Shown one piece after another: positions 24,364-35,426 of a stretch of 64,000 bases of DNA. The DNA comes from Cornus controversa (Eukaryota > Streptophyta > Magnoliopsida > Cornales > Cornaceae), in NCBI GenBank assembly GCA_026545225.1, contig CM048849.1:50022336-50086335 (forward strand), in the 5' to 3' direction. Each line of letters opens with the position of its first letter. Position 1 is the first letter of the stretch. The notes beneath the pieces were generated by a model that saw only the letters and a program-made list of their open reading frames with translations, searched no databases and was not told the origin of the DNA. Both the position numbers and the translations under genes were made by a program.

Positions 24364-24997
24364 CACTGTTTGCTACCTGAAAGAAGTCTAGAGCATGACC
24401 ATGCATGCATGTGGATTTGGCTTGGATGTGCCCTTGGCCACAAAAAGAATAGCATATAGAGAAAGTGAGTTGTTTTAGTTGGGTATTTGTTTCACTTGGT
24501 CCATAGCTTGTTAATTTTTTTCTAGTGTAAGAGTAATTTTTGGAATAACTATGTAAATCTACAAATAAATTGTTCTATTCTTGAATAATCCGAGCTTGTT
24601 GCGACTCTCAATAAGAGTTCTGTTGTGTTTGTTTGTTGAGTAAATGAGTTGGACCTAAACAAAACCTTGTTAAGTAAACGAACGAGTTTAACAACTCATG
24701 GATCGACTTGTCAAAACTCACATATACGTTGATGAATAGTTATTATAACTAGCCTCATTAAGGATCACGAGCATAACTTGTTTATTAGTACTTGTTTTAT
24801 TTATAACCAATTATTCCTTTTACCAATCTTGATTTCAAGTTGAGTTTGAGTCTATTTTGAGATTAATTTAATATTGACTTAGTGAGTCAAATGAGTCCAA
24901 CAAAAAATTGATGAGCAATGTTGAAAGTAATTCGAATATTTATATCTAGATTCGACTTAAGTTCTAGTTCAAATAACTGTTTGATTGTCTAGATCGA

Positions 24998-25228
24998 GTC
25001 TGATGAATCAAATGTTCGACTTGTCGACTTATTTGCAACATTTTTAACACATTTTCTTATAACTAATAAGTGATGTCTGATCAATCAAATGTTTGACTCG
25101 ACTTATTTGCAACATTTTCAACACATTTTCTTATAACTAATAAGTGACGTCTGATCAATCAAATGTTCGACTCAACTTATTTGCAACATTTTCAACATAT
25201 TTTCTTATAACTAGTAAGTGATGTGTGA
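24998..25228 (+). repeat. 74-77 bp minisatellite, three copies, in unit U1
   Basis: Copies start at 24998, 25075 and 25149 with GTCTGATnAATCAAATGTTnGACT, each followed by TTTGCAAC and ATTTTCTTATAACTA. Unit U2 holds a single interrupted copy at about 28306-28450, so the expansion is specific to U1. Confidence 0.75.
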
Positions 25229-26386
25229 GGTCCGATTGGAATTATTTATGTGTAAATTGCAATTGATCTAGCCTTTTGAGTTGAATCTAAAATTGAAATA
25301 AACCCGGTTGAAGTTATCTAAACCCGATTCAAATCTGTACTGCTTTAGATTCAGTGGGAAAATAGATAAAAGGAAGAAAGCAAAGCAAGCTCGTGCCAAA
25401 TCATTGCTGCTTTTATAAATAATCACATGGTACATATACATGCAACTTGCCATTAATTTGATTTCCCTAGCTCCTCTGCTCTACTCTTAAACTATAAGTC
25501 TCACTTTATCTTCATATTAATTAAGTAGCATCTTTTCACTCAACTTTATCACTCTTCTAAATGACCTAGTTACCCTTCTTAGGATCACAACATGACCCAC
25601 CCATTCCATAACGAGTAAAAATCATCTTCTATGAGTATTTTTTCACAGACAGTCGAGTGATGATATTTGTAACTATCATTGTAACTTACGTTACTAAAAT
25701 AAGTGACGTGAGTTACTAGTGATCTCATTGTAATAATGTGAGTTGTCACTTATAATAATAAATCACCGTCACGGAAGGTACTCCTCACTGGGAGGATTTT
25801 GGTCCCTCCATAACTCTATGTTAGTGTGTGCACTACACACATATATATAACATCACTTAATTAAGGTGAAAGCACAATATACAAATCTAAGCCTTGAGCA
25901 CATCTTCTGCTCACTGCATGGAATCATAATCAATTATTGTGTTGGAATTTATTGTTTGCGTTCTGTATAACAAAACATCGCTTATGAAACGATATAAATT
26001 TGTCACGTAATTAATCTAAAGTAGTTATTAAGCTATATAAAGTTCTTGCGTAATTAATCTAAAGTAGTTATTATACAAGTGATGTAACGTTGTAAAATTG
26101 TTGCGATGTGAAGTTGTGTTGGCATAGAAATTCCACATGACCATTTGATGATTTATTTTATTTTAAAAATGCGATACTCATTATTTTGAGAATGTAATTT
26201 TTTTTTATATGTAAAAAGTAACAATACATCGCTTATAAAGTAGTTATTAAGCGATATAAAGTGAAAGTAGTTATTATATAAGCGATGTAACAATGTAAAA
26301 TTGTTGCGATGTGGACACATGAAAATATGATACTCATTATTTTGGGAATGTAATTTTTTTTATATGTAAATTTTTTTTAGTGAAAT

Positions 26387-26460
26387 TGGAGATGCGGTGA
26401 ATCAAACCTCATGCCTCTTGCATGCAAAGCAAGCGCTCTGCCATTTGAGCTACAATCCCA
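26387..26460 (-). pseudogene. Decayed tRNA-Ala(UGC) copy
   Basis: This is the U1 counterpart of the intact tRNA at 29428-29500. The anticodon arm still reads TGC and stays paired, because both sides of one base pair changed (CTCGC/GCGAG to CTTGC/GCAAG). The acceptor stem has lost pairs and gained a base, the T-stem no longer pairs, and the B box changed from GGTTCGATCC to GGTTTGATTC. Most changes are C to T or G to A, many at former CpG or CpHpG sites. It is not expected to be functional. Confidence 0.85.
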
Positions 26461-26812
26461 TTTGTTGAGAATGTAATTTTTTACTAGAACATTGCAAATG
26501 CCATTTATTTAAAAATAATGGCCCCTATCACACCCTTAAAATAACAAGTATCTCATTCTTTAAATAACTGACTATCGTATTCTCGAAGTAACAAGTATTG
26601 CAATGTCATTTTAATATATTGCAATAGAATGTGTATTTGTATAAAATTGAAAATAATATATTGATATATGTTAAAGCATAACAAAATATGCAAAAAAAAA
26701 AAACCATTATTTATCTTTGATTGGCAAAAAAAATCTCTCGTCTATTTTTTACGGCATTAAATTCCCTTAACTAATGAAAACCTCATGAGGGGGCTAATAT
26801 GACGAAAATGCA

Positions 26813-26830
26813 CCCCCCCCCCCCCCCCCC

Positions 26831-26861
<31 letters not shown>
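26813..26861. repeat. Compound (C)n(CT)n(TA)n satellite in U1
   Basis: A run of about 20 C is followed by CT and then TA repeats. U2 has the equivalent at 29835-29903 with a short C run and a much longer TA run, so this site is highly length-variable between units. Confidence 0.85.
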
Positions 26862-26862
<1 letters not shown>

Positions 26863-28686
26863 TCTTAAATCAGTTGAGCCAAATTCAATGGAAGATGTAA
26901 TATTCGCAATCCAATATTGGACTCTCACTTTCACTCTATTTGATTTTTCATAAAAATTAACACAATTATGTAGCTTTCAAAAGTGATACTTGCAAATATT
27001 TATTAGAACGGAAATGTTGTTTCACCGAAACAATCGGCCAAAAATATAAGCCAAGGGCCTCCCTAATTAAGTGCCTATTAAGGTCTTGAGGCCCTCGGTT
27101 GATGGCTTCGGTCCATCAAAATATATCATTACTCTTATTAGAATGCCTATAGAATGTTGATCTAATTGTAACTTTGACTCAACTATAAAGTTGATCCATT
27201 ATGACCGAGAGAATATTTTTTTTACTAATAGAATGTGCGAATATTTTTGAAGGACAACAATGTCAATTTTATTAAAAATGAAAAATGAAAACAATCAATG
27301 TAGAATATAAAGGTGGAATATGAATATCATTTCCTTTTCACTAATATCATTTGATCATGCCTCATATAAAATCTTAAAACTAAGTACATAATCTTTAAAG
27401 TTGCTGATTGTGACATAAAAAGAGGAGTAATACTATCTATTTGTATTATATTTTTCACTTATTCATTCTTTCTTTATTTTCTCCTCCTTCTTCTTCTTCT
27501 TTACACACACACACACACACATTACATTATGTACTTTAGACTTTTTTTATCAATGTCACGAGGAGGCACAAGCAAGGGCGGAGCCAAGATTTCATTTCAA
27601 GAGTGTACTGTAATTGATAAAAATAAAAAAATGAACAAAAAAAAAGGTCAACTAACATGACAAATATAGATTGTTTAAATTAAGAGGCAAAGAAGAAGAA
27701 AAATCATTGCAAAATAACATGCTAATCAACGAGTAGTATAAAAAAGATAAATACATGCATGACAAATATAAGAACCAAAATATTGATTGGTAATGTTTCT
27801 ATTGAATATAGTTGTAGGTTTTCGTATTTTGAAAGTAATGGACGAAATTTTTGGTATAACTATGTAAATCTAAAAAAAAAAAAAAATTGTTCTATTCTTG
27901 AATAATTCGAGCTTGTTACGACTCTCGATAAGAGTTCTGTTATATTTGTTTGTTGAGTAAACAAGTTGGACCTAAACAAACTTTTTTAAGTAAATGAACT
28001 GAATTTAACAACTCATGGATCGACTTGTCAAAACTAACAGATACATTGATGAATAGTTATTAGGAGTAGCCTCATTAAGGATCATGAGTATAACTTGTTT
28101 ATTAGTACTTGTTTTATTTTTAACCAATTATTCCTTTTACCAATCTTGATTTCAAGTTGAACAAGTTTGAGTAGAGTTTGAGATCAATTTAAAATTGACT
28201 TAACGAGTCAAATGAGTCCAACAAAAAATTGACGAGCAATGTTGAAAGTAATTCGAATATTTATTTAAGTTCAAGTTCAAATAATTGTTTGGTTGTCTAG
28301 ATCGAATCTATCAATCAAATCTTCGACTTGACTTATTTGCAACCATATAATTAAAAAGTGTAAGAATACTTTTTGAAAGATACTTGTTTCATTTTATTTT
28401 CTTATAACTTTTTTTGTAGCACATTTTCTTATAACTAATAAGTGATGTGTGAGGTTTGATTGGAATTATTTATGTGCAAATTGCAATTGATCAAGCTTTT
28501 TGAATTAAATCTAAAATTGAAATAAACCCGGTTCAAGTTATTTGAACCCGATTCAAATCTGTACTGCTTTAGATTTCAGTGAAAAAAGAGATAAGGAAGA
28601 AAGCAAAGCAACCTTCCAGCTTGTGCCAAATCATTGCTGCTTTTATAAATAACCACGTGGATATATATATATGCAACTTTCTATTA

Positions 28687-28700
28687 CTCCCTCCGTCCCA
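28687..28700. mobile_element. Stowaway-like MITE terminus
   Basis: CTCCCTCCGTCCCA is the classic terminal inverted repeat of Tc1/mariner Stowaway MITEs and is preceded by TTA here. No opposite end was found nearby, so this is a truncated remnant. It is absent at the matching place in U1. Confidence 0.6.
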
Positions 28701-29427
28701 TAATAGATGGGCACTTCGGAAACTGTGACTCACTCTTAAACCTCCTATAGGCCTCACTTTATCTTCATATTAATTAAGTAGCATCTTTCGGCTCAACTTT
28801 ATCACTCTTCTAAATTACCAATTTACCCTTCTTTGGACAACCACATGACCCACCTACTCCATAACTCTATGTTGGCGCGCGCGCGCACACATATATAACA
28901 TCACTTAATTAAGGTTAAAGCACAATATACAAGTCTAGGCCTTGAACACATCTTCTAGTCCACTGCATGGAATCATAATAAACTATTGTGTTAGAATTTT
29001 GTGTTTGTGTTCTGTGGTTTGTGTAACACAATACATCACCTACGAATTAGCTATATAAGCTTGTTACTTAATTAATCTAAAGTAGTTATTATATAAGCGA
29101 TGTAACCGATCTAAAGTATTACATCGCTTACAAATCAACTATATAAAATTGTTACGTAATTAATTTAAAGTAGTTATTATATAAGCGATGTAAAATTGTT
29201 GGGATGTGAAATTGTTGTGTTGGCACATAAAATTTGTTTTACAAAAGAGGATTTGAGTACTACAAGTGATGTAACCTATCTAAAGTACATCACCTACAGA
29301 AGAGTAAGAAATTCTATTTTACAAAAGAGGATCTCTTGAGTTCCACATGACCATTTGATGATTTATTTTATTTCAAAAATGTGATATGTAATTTTTTTGA
29401 TAAGTATATCTCTTATAGTGGAAATAT

Positions 29428-29500
29428 TGGAGATGCGGGGGATCGAACCCCGTGCCTCTCGCATGCAAAGCGAGCGCTCTACCATTTGAGCTACATCCCC
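29428..29500 (-). tRNA. tRNA-Ala(UGC)
   Basis: The 73-nt minus-strand sequence folds as a complete cloverleaf: acceptor GGGGATG/CATCTCC (one G-U pair) with discriminator A; D arm GCTC...GAGC; anticodon arm CTCGC-TTTGCAT-GCGAG with anticodon TGC; T arm CGGGG-TTCGATC-CCCCG. The internal Pol III promoter is intact (A box TAGCTCAAATGG, B box GGTTCGATCCC). There is no intron and no encoded CCA, as expected for a nuclear tRNA gene; plastid tRNA-Ala(UGC) normally carries a group II intron. A decayed paralogue lies in the previous repeat unit. Confidence 0.95.
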
Positions 29501-29834
29501 ATTTGTTGAGAATGCAATTTTTTATTGAAACAATGCAAATACCATTTATTTAAAATAACAAGTATCTCATTCTTTAAAATAATTCTCGAAGTAACAAGGG
29601 TTGCAATGTCATTTTAATATATTACAATAAAATGTGTATTTGTAAAGAATTAAAAATAATATATTGATATATGTTAAAGCATAGAATGGATAACAAGATA
29701 TAAATTAAAATTAGGGCAAACTGCAAAAATAATCATTGTCTGATTGGCAAAAAAATATCTCGTCTATTTTTTTGCCATTAAATCCGCCTCAACTAATGAA
29801 AACCTCATGAGAGGGTTAATGTGACAAAAATACC

Positions 29835-29839
29835 CCCCC

Positions 29840-29903
<64 letters not shown>
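29835..29903. repeat. Compound (C)n(CT)n(TA)n satellite in U2
   Basis: A short C run, about 20 bp of CT and more than 40 bp of TA. It is the positional counterpart of the satellite in U1. Confidence 0.85.
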
Positions 29904-29907
<4 letters not shown>

Positions 29908-30274
29908 CATTCCAAATTCAATTAACTGCCTATTAAGTCCTTGAGGCCCTCGGTTGATGGCTTCGGTCCATCCATATATATCATTACTCTTATTAGAATG
30001 TTGATCCAATCGTAACTTTTATTTAATCATAATGTTGCTCCACTGTGACTGAGAATTTTTTTTTTTAAACTAATAGAATGTGTGAATACTTTTGATGGAC
30101 AACAATGTTAATTTTATTAAGAACGAAAAACAATCTATGTAAAATATAAAGGTGGAATATGAATATCAATTCCTTTTCACTAATATCATTTGATCATGCT
30201 CGATATGAAATCTTAAAACTAAGTACATAAAATTATAAGGAGCACATGATCTGTAAAGTTGCTCGATTATGACA

Positions 30275-30483
30275 TAAAAAGAGGAGTAATATGATCTATT
30301 TGTATTATATTTTTAATTTATTCATTCATTCTTTCTTTTTTCTTCTCCTTCTTTTTCTTCTTTTTCATTTCTTTTTTCTTCTCCTTCTCCTTCTTCTTCT
30401 CTTCTTTATATATATAAAGAATGAATGAATGAATAAATAAAAAATATAATACAAATAGACCGTATTACTCCTCTTTTTATGTT
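30275..30483. repeat. Unit-specific imperfect palindrome (arms about 60-70 bp)
   Basis: The left arm at about 30275-30340 (AAAAGAGGAGTAATATGATC onward, with TTTGTATTATATTTTT and ATTCATTCATTC) is repeated in inverted orientation at about 30412-30483 (GAATGAATGAAT, AAAATATAATACAAATAG, ATTACTCCTCTTTTT). A pyrimidine-rich spacer separates the arms. Units U1 (about 27418) and U3 (about 34950) have only the left arm, so the right arm arose in U2. Confidence 0.8.
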
Positions 30484-30490
30484 ATATATA

Positions 30491-30536
30491 TGTGTGTGCG
30501 CGCGCGCGCGCGCACGCACACACACATTACATTGCG
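30491..30536. repeat. (TG)n(CG)n(CA)n alternating tract
   Basis: Self-complementary alternating purine-pyrimidine run with a long CG core, the strongest Z-DNA-type sequence in the window. Shorter relatives are at 28875-28891 (U2) and 35061-35083 (U3). Long CG runs are unusual in heavily CpG-methylated plant DNA. Confidence 0.85.
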
Positions 30537-30637
30537 TGGTTTAGAATTTTGGTAATATTTCTATTAGATATAGTTGTAGGTTTTTGTATTTTGAAAGCGA
30601 TGTATGAAATTACACTCATTGAAAGCTATATTCTGTA

Positions 30638-31166
30638 TACCTAACTAAAGTCACCAAATCGGAGAGATGAACCGATCAAAACGACAAGGAAGACGAGAAG
30701 AACATCTTTGCCTCTTGTGGTTTCTTCCAAATCTCACTCTAAGAGGCTCAATTTTTAAAGAGAGAGAGTAGATCTAGGGGGGTCAAATGCTCATACGTAT
30801 AGAGAGAGAGAAAGCTGCCATCTGATTTCTTTTTCTTTAGTCTAACCTCATTTAACTCTCTCCCAAAAGTCTATATTCACAACTTGACCCAACTCTCTTC
30901 CAAATTTGTAATCCCTCATTTCCTTCTTAAAATCTTTCATTTCTATCCCTCCAAAATTACAACTATCATCACTCCCAATTAAGAAGTCCGTGAAATTATT
31001 TTTTCGGGTTAACCCGCCCGTCCCAAGTTTATGTACCCGAAGAAAATGCACACAATATTTATATATCATAATTGTGCACACCAAACCTTAAAATGAACTT
31101 TATAATTTCACATAGCAAAATAAAATAAATAAATAAATAAAGAAAAAAACATTTCGGGTCTCTACA
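30638..31166. mobile_element. 5'-deleted copy of the solo LTR
   Basis: This stretch matches 37621-38150 closely (from TACCTAACTAAAGTCACC to the terminal TCTACA). It is the right-hand 529 bp of the 2.7-kb LTR described at 35427-38150. The left 2.2 kb plus a little flank are missing and replaced by a short filler (AAGCTATATTCTGTA). The deletion therefore happened in this unit after the LTR had inserted and the region had duplicated. Confidence 0.75.
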
Positions 31167-31898
31167 TATATTATACATATGTGCAAAAAGAAGAGTTTTA
31201 ACAAAGAGAAGAAAAAAAGAGAGAGAACTTCAAAGTAAAAAAAATTAAAGTTTGATTAAACAAAAAAAATTATTTTTTTAGTTCTAAGAAAATTAAATGA
31301 ATTTAAAGAGGAAAAGAGATAGGAAAGAAAAAATTAGTAATAATTTTAGAACTAAAAATTCTACAGGAGCACTATATATATACATATATATATATAGTGG
31401 ACACCCTGGGCATACACTGGCTCTGCCCCTGGGGCATAAGATTCTTCCAGTGGCGCATCATACTGTATTAATAATTTGGTAGTATTAATTAGAGAAGATG
31501 GATAACTCTTGTGGTTAGTGCTAACCAAATTTTAATTATTGTAACTATAAAGTAACGAGAACTATCTCATACACATGAACTGAACAATGGACTAGAAGAG
31601 AAAATTTGATGGATTCAATGGCTTGGAATTAGAAAATAATAACGGAATAAATATCATCCACGTGTAATGCCTATCATGATTCGTTCTATGAAACTAACAA
31701 ATTACATTCATAAGTGAGACTGAATTATATAATACACTAAGATATATAATAATAAAAGAAATGTAGTGTAAACCTTACTTTAATGGAGTACCCATTTGTC
31801 AGTGGAACCAACAAAATAGCACGTGCTCTTTTATGTGACATGACCATTAAATAACGTTAGTGTAGAGTTGTACTCCACTAAAAATAAGACTTGCACAT

Positions 31899-31939
<41 letters not shown>

Positions 31940-33299
31940 ACTCATTCATGTCACTTGTGTTCTTTGGGACATACCATAAATGAAATGTGAAAGGTTGCTT
32001 ATATATCAGTGCTTTTTGGGGGTAAAAGGTATGTTATGCTTTTATATCAGCTCACTTCTTATTATGCTTTTCACTTTTTTTCAGGGCTTATAAAGATTTT
32101 AAATTGATTGTTGGCTACTGATTACTCTTTTTTTTTTTTTTTTCAAGAGTCGATTCCTTTACCAGACTTGAAATTGACTACCTAAAAGCGTTGGGTATTA
32201 TTAATATTAATTTTTTAAGTATTAATATTATTTTTCATTGTGTAATAATTTTATTAAGAAAAAGAAAAAGAAAAAGAAAAAGTAGATAGAAATAACCTTA
32301 CTTTGATGCCATAAAAGATGTGATTGAACTCCTAAAAAATTAAATTCTTTATTTTTAATGAAAAAGAAATGGAATCGGATGACATTTAAGAGTTATGGAG
32401 TGTCTACGTATATATATATATATATTATATATATATAATGTGTGGTAGTATAGTAGTACAGTTGCCATATGGCCCACCACACAAGATTAACCACGTGTAC
32501 ATAGAGCCAGTGAGAAAGAAAGAAAGGTAGTTGAAATCTTCAAATTTTTCATATTTTAATGGGACTGTAATGTGAACACAACTTTTCTTTTCTTTTCTTT
32601 ATTTATTTTTATCTGGTCAAATAAAATGAATTGAGAATATAATGTGAACACAAGACAGTCAAGATCGTCAATCGAGTCAATAAGAATAGGAGTCCGAGAC
32701 TGTGTGGGTGTATCTATTTTTTCAAGTCTCAATGTTCATTTATGACCAGACACAAGATTCTCCATTTCATGCATGGAATTGTTTATATATATATATTAAC
32801 AATTTTATATAAGGAAGTTCGATATTTATTATATCGATAGCAACTATAAATTAATGAGAACAATTTGCTGACTAGAAGTGGTAAAGGATAGATAGATAGA
32901 TATATTCATTGAATCGAAATCAGAAGATAAAAGAATATATATATATATATAAATAATTTTACATAAGCAAGTTAGATATTTCTTATATCGATCGCAACTA
33001 TAAATTAATGAGAACAATTTGATGATACATTGAACACTGACTAGAAGTGGTAAAGGATAGATAGATAGATAGATAGATATATTCATTGAATCGAAATCAG
33101 AAGATAAAAGAGCCGCCCGGTCAATGCCAATCGTGACTCTTTTTATTAGTGGGGGCAACAGAAACACCACGTGGTGTTTTATGTGACATGACACAATTAA
33201 AATAACCTTAATGGACTATTTTTATTAGTTAAACAAACCAGATTCGTACAAAACTGGCACGAGTCCTATTATCTTGTTCAAAGCCCACCAGTAAATGAG

Positions 33300-33313
33300 A
33301 TGACACGTGTCAT
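33300..33313. promoter_or_regulatory. Perfect palindromic ACGT-core (ABRE/G-box-like) site upstream of copy A
   Basis: ATGACACGTGTCAT is a 14-bp perfect palindrome around ACACGTGT, about 335 bp before the small gene. bZIP and bHLH factors bind this core, and ACGTG elements are frequent in ABA- and stress-responsive plant promoters. A second palindrome, ACCACGTGGT, lies at about 33168-33177. In copy B the first site is mutated (ATGACAAGTGTTAT near 41207-41220). Confidence 0.5.
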
Positions 33314-33505
33314 GCGTGGGTCCCATTTCATATTGTCTTGTTACGGAGTACAATGTGAACACAACTTTTGTTTGTCTTCTTGGTCAGTGTAATGTGAACG
33401 CAGGCAGGTCCAGATCGTCAAACGTAGAGTCATGACGTATACAACCAATATAAAAAAATGTTATTATGAGCAAAAAGCATGGGCTTTTTTTTGTAAACAT
33501 TGGCC

Positions 33506-33513
33506 TTTAAATA
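33506..33513 (+). promoter_or_regulatory. TATA box of small gene copy A
   Basis: TTTAAATA about 120 bp upstream of the ATG at 33634 is conserved at the same relative position in copy B (41410-41417) and copy C (47232-47239), each followed by a CCA-rich leader. A TGACGTA motif at about 33434-33440 lies upstream of it, also present in copy B. Conservation across three paralogues supports a real core promoter. Confidence 0.6.
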
Positions 33514-33633
33514 CATTACCATACCCACCAAATTGCACCAGTCACTTCTCAAAGCCTTCAAAGTTCAAACACAAACCACCAACAAAGACCGAAGAAGAAG
33601 AAGAAGAGCTTTTGTTTAAGAGAAGGATTAGAG

Positions 33634-33795
33634 ATGGAACATATGAGGAGAGAGATGATGATCAACGGTGGGAATTTCTCGAGGAGGTTTGGTTCTGGCC
33701 GTCCGATCCCCAAGAGAGGTCAGGTGAAGGCAGCGATTGTGGTGGGTCTGGCAAATTCTTTCGCTTCTATCTTCTCTTTGGGTGCTCGTTCTTAA
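33634..33795 (+). CDS. Small basic/hydrophobic protein, 53 aa, copy A of a three-member tandem family
   Basis: The frame runs from ATG at 33634 to TAA at 33793-33795 without introns. The N-terminal half is basic (MEHMRREMMINGGNFSRR, then SGRPIPKRGQVK at about 21-32). The C-terminal part (AAIVVGLANSFASIFSLGA, about 33-51) is uncharged and hydrophobic enough for a single membrane anchor, followed by RS. I do not recognise a named family. Support for coding: the frame is kept in all three copies, copy B differs only by two substitutions (H3Y, G20A), and the more diverged copy C keeps length, start, stop context and the SGRPIPKRGQVK motif. A TATA box and ACGT-core elements lie upstream. A 132-aa frame overlapping it on the same strand is broken in copy B. 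It could be a membrane-associated stress microprotein; that is inference. Confidence 0.75.
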   Translation: MEHMRREMMINGGNFSRRFGSGRPIPKRGQVKAAIVVGLANSFASIFSLGARS

Positions 33796-34027
33796 TGATG
33801 AAGCTGAACCCAATCTATATCTATCTGTAGAGAGATAAAGAGACGAAACCCAATTTTGATCATTTAGAGAGAGAGAGAGGATTGGGAAGTTCGTTGTATG
33901 TGTACAGTGTAAAGTTTGCAAGCTAATATGATGCTCTTTTTTTGAGCTTTTTTTTGTCATACTTTGAAGTATAAATGGGCTTGTGTGTACTATCCTATCT
34001 GGTGTGATCATCAACTAACCCTTTATG

Positions 34028-35360
34028 GTTTTAAACCTCCTGTAGGCCTCACTTTATCTTCATATTAATTAAGCAACATCTTTCGGCTCAACTTTATCAC
34101 TCTTCTAAACTACCAAGTTACCCTTCTCAGGACTACAACATGACCCACCCATAACTCTATGTTGGTGTGTACACACACATATATAACATCACTTAATTAA
34201 GGTGAAAGCACAATATACAAGTCTAGACCTTGAACATGTCTTCTGGTCCATTGAATGGAATCGTTATAAACTATTGGGTTGGAATTTTGTGTTTTTGTTC
34301 TGTATCGTTTGCGTAACACAATGCATCAACTACGAATGAGCGATATAAGCTTGCTACTTAATTAATTTAAAGTAGTTATTATACAAGCAATGTAACCGAT
34401 CTAAAGTATTACATGGCTTACAAATTCAATGGAAAATGTGATATTCGCAATCCAATATTGGACTCTCACTTCCACTCTATTTGATTTTTTCATAAAAATT
34501 AATACAATTATGTAGCTTTCAAAAGTGAAACCTATTAGAACGAAAATGTTGTTTCACCGAAACAATCAGCCAAAAAGATAAACCAATGGCCTCCCCAATT
34601 AACTGCCTATTAAGGCCTTGAGGCCCTCGGTTGATGGCTTCGGTCCATCCATATATATCATTACTCTTATTAGAATGTTGATCCAATTGTAACTTTGATT
34701 TAATCATAAAATTGCTCCAATGTGACAGAGATATTTTTTTTTACTAATAGAATGTGTGAATACTTTTGAAGGACAACAATGTCAATTTTATTAAAAATGA
34801 AAAACAATCTATGTAAAATATAAAGGTGGAATATGAATATCATTTCTTTTTCACTAATATCATTTGATCATGCCCGATATGAAATCTTAAAACTATGTAC
34901 ATAAAATCATAAGGAGCACATGATCTGTAAAGTTGCTCGATTATGACATTAAAAGAGGAGTAATACGGTCTATTTGTATTATATTTTTCATTTATTCATT
35001 CATTCATTCTTTTTTCTTCTTCTTCTTCTTCTTCTTCTTTTTATATATATATATAATTATGTGTGCGCGCGCGCGCGCACACATTACATTGCGTGGTTTA
35101 GACTTTTTTTTAATCAATGTCACAAGGAGACCCAAACAAGGATAGAGCTAGGATTTCATCTCAAGGGACACAGTGTATTTGATAAAAGTAAAAAAATGAA
35201 TAAAAAGAAGCCAACTAACAAGATAAATATAGATTGTTTAAATTAAGAGGCAAAGAAGAAAAAAAAAATCATTGCAAAATAAATTTTGGTAATATTTCTA
35301 TTGGATATAGTTGTAGGTTTTTGTATTTTGAAAGCTATGTATGAAATTACACTCATTGAA
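34028..35360. repeat. Tandem array unit U3 (partial)
   Basis: Matches about 28735-30625 of U2, starting TTTAAACCTCCTGTAGGCCTCA, but has internal deletions that remove the tRNA and the compound satellite. It ends at TGTATGAAATTACACTCATTGAA, just before the target site of the solo LTR. With copies A and B it shows that a segment running from U2 through the microprotein repeat was duplicated as one block. Confidence 0.75.
35061..35083. repeat. (GT)(GC)n(AC) alternating tract in U3
   Basis: Self-complementary GTGTG(CG)nCACACA run. It is the U3 counterpart of the tract at 30491-30536. Confidence 0.85.
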
Positions 35361-35426
35361 TTCATAAAATTACATAAATAATTTTAAATAAGAAGAAAAG
35401 GAAAAAAGGTTACTTACTACATACAT

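Larger units (their letters stand above)
24533..27840. repeat. Tandem array unit U1
   Basis: The segment starts in the SCAMP 3' flank at TTTTTGGAATAACTATGTAA. It is repeated with many small changes from about 27848 (unit U2), and its later part again from about 34028 (unit U3). Shared landmarks include GGTGAAAGCACAATATACAA (about 25865), the tRNA-Ala region, the C-run/CT/TA compound satellite (about 26813-26861), CCCTCGGTTGATGGCTTCGG and the TTGTAGGTTTTCGTATTTTGAAAG end (about 27811). It contains no gene. Confidence 0.75.
27848..30610. repeat. Tandem array unit U2
   Basis: This is the second copy of the unit that starts in the SCAMP 3' flank (TTTTTGGTATAACTATGTAAATCT at about 27850). It carries the intact tRNA-Ala, a Stowaway-like tip at 28687-28700, (GC)n tracts and a unit-specific inverted repeat at 30275-30483. 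It continues directly into the microprotein repeat (about 31167-34018). Its 3' part recurs as U3. Confidence 0.75.
31167..34018. repeat. Microprotein repeat, copy A
   Basis: This stretch matches about 38151-41935 (copy B) almost base for base across long tracts, apart from a 1,023-bp element in B, a tandem duplication of about 145 bp present only here (32815-33110), and microsatellite differences. It contains two promoter-like segments (about 32560-32690 and 33340-33520), but only the second is followed by the small gene. Confidence 0.8.

Noticed and set aside
26813-26861. CRISPR-like or functional repeat array
   Set aside because: These are simple-sequence tracts in a plant nuclear genome; no spacer-repeat organisation exists anywhere in the window.
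29428-29500. Plastid origin of the tRNA-Ala
   Set aside because: Plastid tRNA-Ala(UGC) normally has a group II intron and lies in the rRNA operon; this copy is intronless and surrounded by nuclear repeats.
29764-30009. Minus-strand frame recurring in U2 and U3 (SNKSNDIYGWTEAINRGPQ)
   Set aside because: Similar sequence appears only because the DNA is duplicated; the frame runs into TA repeats and lacks splice or promoter context, and U1 does not keep it.
33432-33830. A 132-codon + strand frame overlapping small gene copy A
   Set aside because: It is in another frame and begins upstream of the TATA box, and the near-identical copy B breaks it after 61 codons, whereas the 53-aa frame is preserved in all copies.
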